A DNA stretch of 6,383 nucleotides. Origin: Roseburia sp. GTDB taxonomy: Bacteria > Bacillota_A > Clostridia > Lachnospirales > Lachnospiraceae. The position numbers were made by a program, and so were the translations under genes. The stretch spans positions 1 through 6,383 of the forward strand of contig JAFYQA010000080.1 in NCBI GenBank assembly GCA_017547315.1. The letters are read 5' to 3'. Under the pieces are notes generated by a model that was not told where the DNA came from, ran no database searches, and saw only the letters and a program-made list of their open reading frames with translations. Shown here piece after piece: positions 5,486 to 6,383 of this stretch. Position 1 is the stretch's first letter. Every line of letters begins with the position of its first letter.

Positions 5486-6383
5486 TTATTTCTCAGAAGA
5501 TTCTTCTTCTGTAGGTTCTTCTGCAGATGTTTCTTCTACAACTTCTTCTACAGTTGTTTCTTCTGTAGGTATTTCTTCGATATTTGCTTCTTCGGTAGCT
5601 TCTTCTTTTGTTTCTGCTACTTCAGCCGCTTCCTGTTCTTTTGCAGCTTTTTCTGCCGCCTTTTTTGCCTTGATTTCAGCAATTTTAGCTTTTACTACAT
5701 TAATAGCTTCGCCAATTTTTTCTTTGATTTCTTTGATAAGTTCAGCTCTCTGTTCTTTATCAAGAAGTTTTTCTTTATTCTTCGCACCAAAGAATGCCGC
5801 TACCACCATTAAGATAAGTAAGAAGAGAAGTCCTGTAGCACCGTTGTCTTCCACAACTGGTTTTACTTCAACTGGACCAGCTGAAACTTCTGTATCTTCT
5901 ACTGGTGTATTATTTCCTGCACCAGGTGCAAGTGCGGTAATACGCTGTTCTGCAGAAATTAAGTCTGCATAATTTGTTACTAACGCCTGCTGTTCTGTTG
6001 TTGCAATCTTTGTATAAAGTTCACGTGCTTTTTCTACCAATGCTTTCTGTTCATAGCTTACCTTTTCAGGGATAGCATTGATTGCGTTGATTGCTGCTAC
6101 TGTTACCTTATCCGCTGCTGTTGCACCGTCTAATGCAAGGTCGAAATACTGGTTGTAGATGAATGAATCATAACCTACACCGTTGATAGGACAAATCATT
6201 GTAAGTTTGTCTTCTACATAACCAACATAATCAACGAAGTTCGCACCATAATATACATTAAAGTATAAACCGTCTGTGATATTCCACATATAGTATGGAG
6301 TTAATCCAATACCATCGATACTTACTTCATTTCCGTCATAGTCTGTATAAGTACCATAGTTACCAGAACCTGGAATATGTTCA
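5486..6383 (-). CDS. Single-pass membrane surface protein with Lys-rich helix and acidic C-terminal tail (5' end beyond the right edge)
   Basis: I do not recognise a specific family. The frame stays open from the first visible Met codon (6289) to the window edge, adding 31 residues (EHIPGSGNYGTY onward). The true start and any signal peptide therefore lie outside; 298 residues are visible. Residues 1-100 are rich in Tyr, Gly and Asp, without a motif I can name. Residues 109-148 (starting VSYEQKALVEKA, ending SAEQRI) resemble the short helical repeat common in Firmicute surface proteins, of the pattern EQxALVTNYxxLxxAE. A Pro/Val/Glu linker (about 152-180) leads to one hydrophobic helix (182-199, ATGLLFLLILMVVAAFFG) followed by KNKEK, so the C-terminus should be cytoplasmic. 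Then come a charged K/E/A-rich probable coiled coil (200-256) and a tail (260-298) with 18 Glu in 39 residues. There is no LPxTG sorting signal. It is separated from the next gene by a strong hairpin. Confidence 0.78.
   Translation of the reverse strand, partial: EHIPGSGNYGTYTDYDGNEVSIDGIGLTPYYMWNITDGLYFNVYYGANFVDYVGYVEDKLTMICPINGVGYDSFIYNQYFDLALDGATAADKVTVAAINAINAIPEKVSYEQKALVEKARELYTKIATTEQQALVTNYADLISAEQRITALAPGAGNNTPVEDTEVSAGPVEVKPVVEDNGATGLLFLLILMVVAAFFGAKNKEKLLDKEQRAELIKEIKEKIGEAINVVKAKIAEIKAKKAAEKAAKEQEAAEVAETKEEATEEANIEEIPTEETTVEEVVEETSAEEPTEEESSEK

Noticed and set aside
5494..5620. TTC-rich tandem repeat or CRISPR-like array
   Set aside because: The repetition is codon-level low complexity encoding Glu/Thr/Val residues in the acidic tail; there is no regular repeat-spacer pattern.
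5423..5812. Plus-strand open frame of 129 codons rich in Phe and Cys
   Set aside because: It is the antisense of the Glu/Lys-rich coiled coil and tail: GAA/GAG/AAA codons read backwards as TTC/CTC/TTT. It has no plausible domain.
6287..6289. ATG at 6289 as the true start of the acidic-tailed protein
   Set aside because: The same frame continues without a stop to base 6383 and encodes protein-like sequence (for example GNEVSIDGIGLTPYY). There is no signal peptide at MWNITDG, so the gene begins outside the window.

Overview
The window is a moderately AT-rich stretch in which every supportable gene lies on the minus strand. The strong AAGGAGG-type ribosome sites, lipobox lipoproteins, InlB-type B repeats and style of the ABC transporter proteins point to a low-GC Firmicute. 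A gut Clostridia/Lachnospiraceae-like bacterium is my best guess; this is inferred from protein style, not from any marker gene.

In transcription order (right to left) the layout is as follows. (1) 6383-5486 is the 3' part of a membrane-anchored surface protein that enters from the window edge. It has an extracytoplasmic part, a short helical repeat, one transmembrane helix, a Lys/Ala/Glu-rich helix and a very Glu-rich C-terminal tail. (2) A ~100-base intergenic region holds a perfect 10-bp stem-loop and, directly beside it, a plausible promoter. (3) 5384-4059 encodes a lipoprotein with two InlB/Flg_new-like repeats followed by a GLUG-like beta-helix region. (4) A 93-base intergenic region holds two consecutive inverted repeats. 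(5) 3965-1395 encodes a very long (856 aa) family-5 solute-binding lipoprotein of a peptide-type ABC transporter. (6) 1379-387 encodes the OppB/DppB-type permease. (7) 375-1 encodes the N-terminal 125 residues of the OppC/DppC-type permease, cut by the left edge.

The last three genes are separated by only 15 and 11 bases and form a peptide/oligopeptide importer operon: a lipid-anchored binding protein hands substrate to an OppB-OppC membrane channel. The energising ATPases (OppD/OppF type) are not in the window and would be expected further left. The lipoprotein, and possibly the acidic-tailed membrane protein, are probably surface accessories expressed alongside the importer, but a shared function is inferred from position only.

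Nothing here is clearly a new system. The most noteworthy points are the ~255-residue insertion inside the solute-binding protein, the acidic-tailed single-pass protein next to the importer, and the hairpin without a U-tract between the first two genes.
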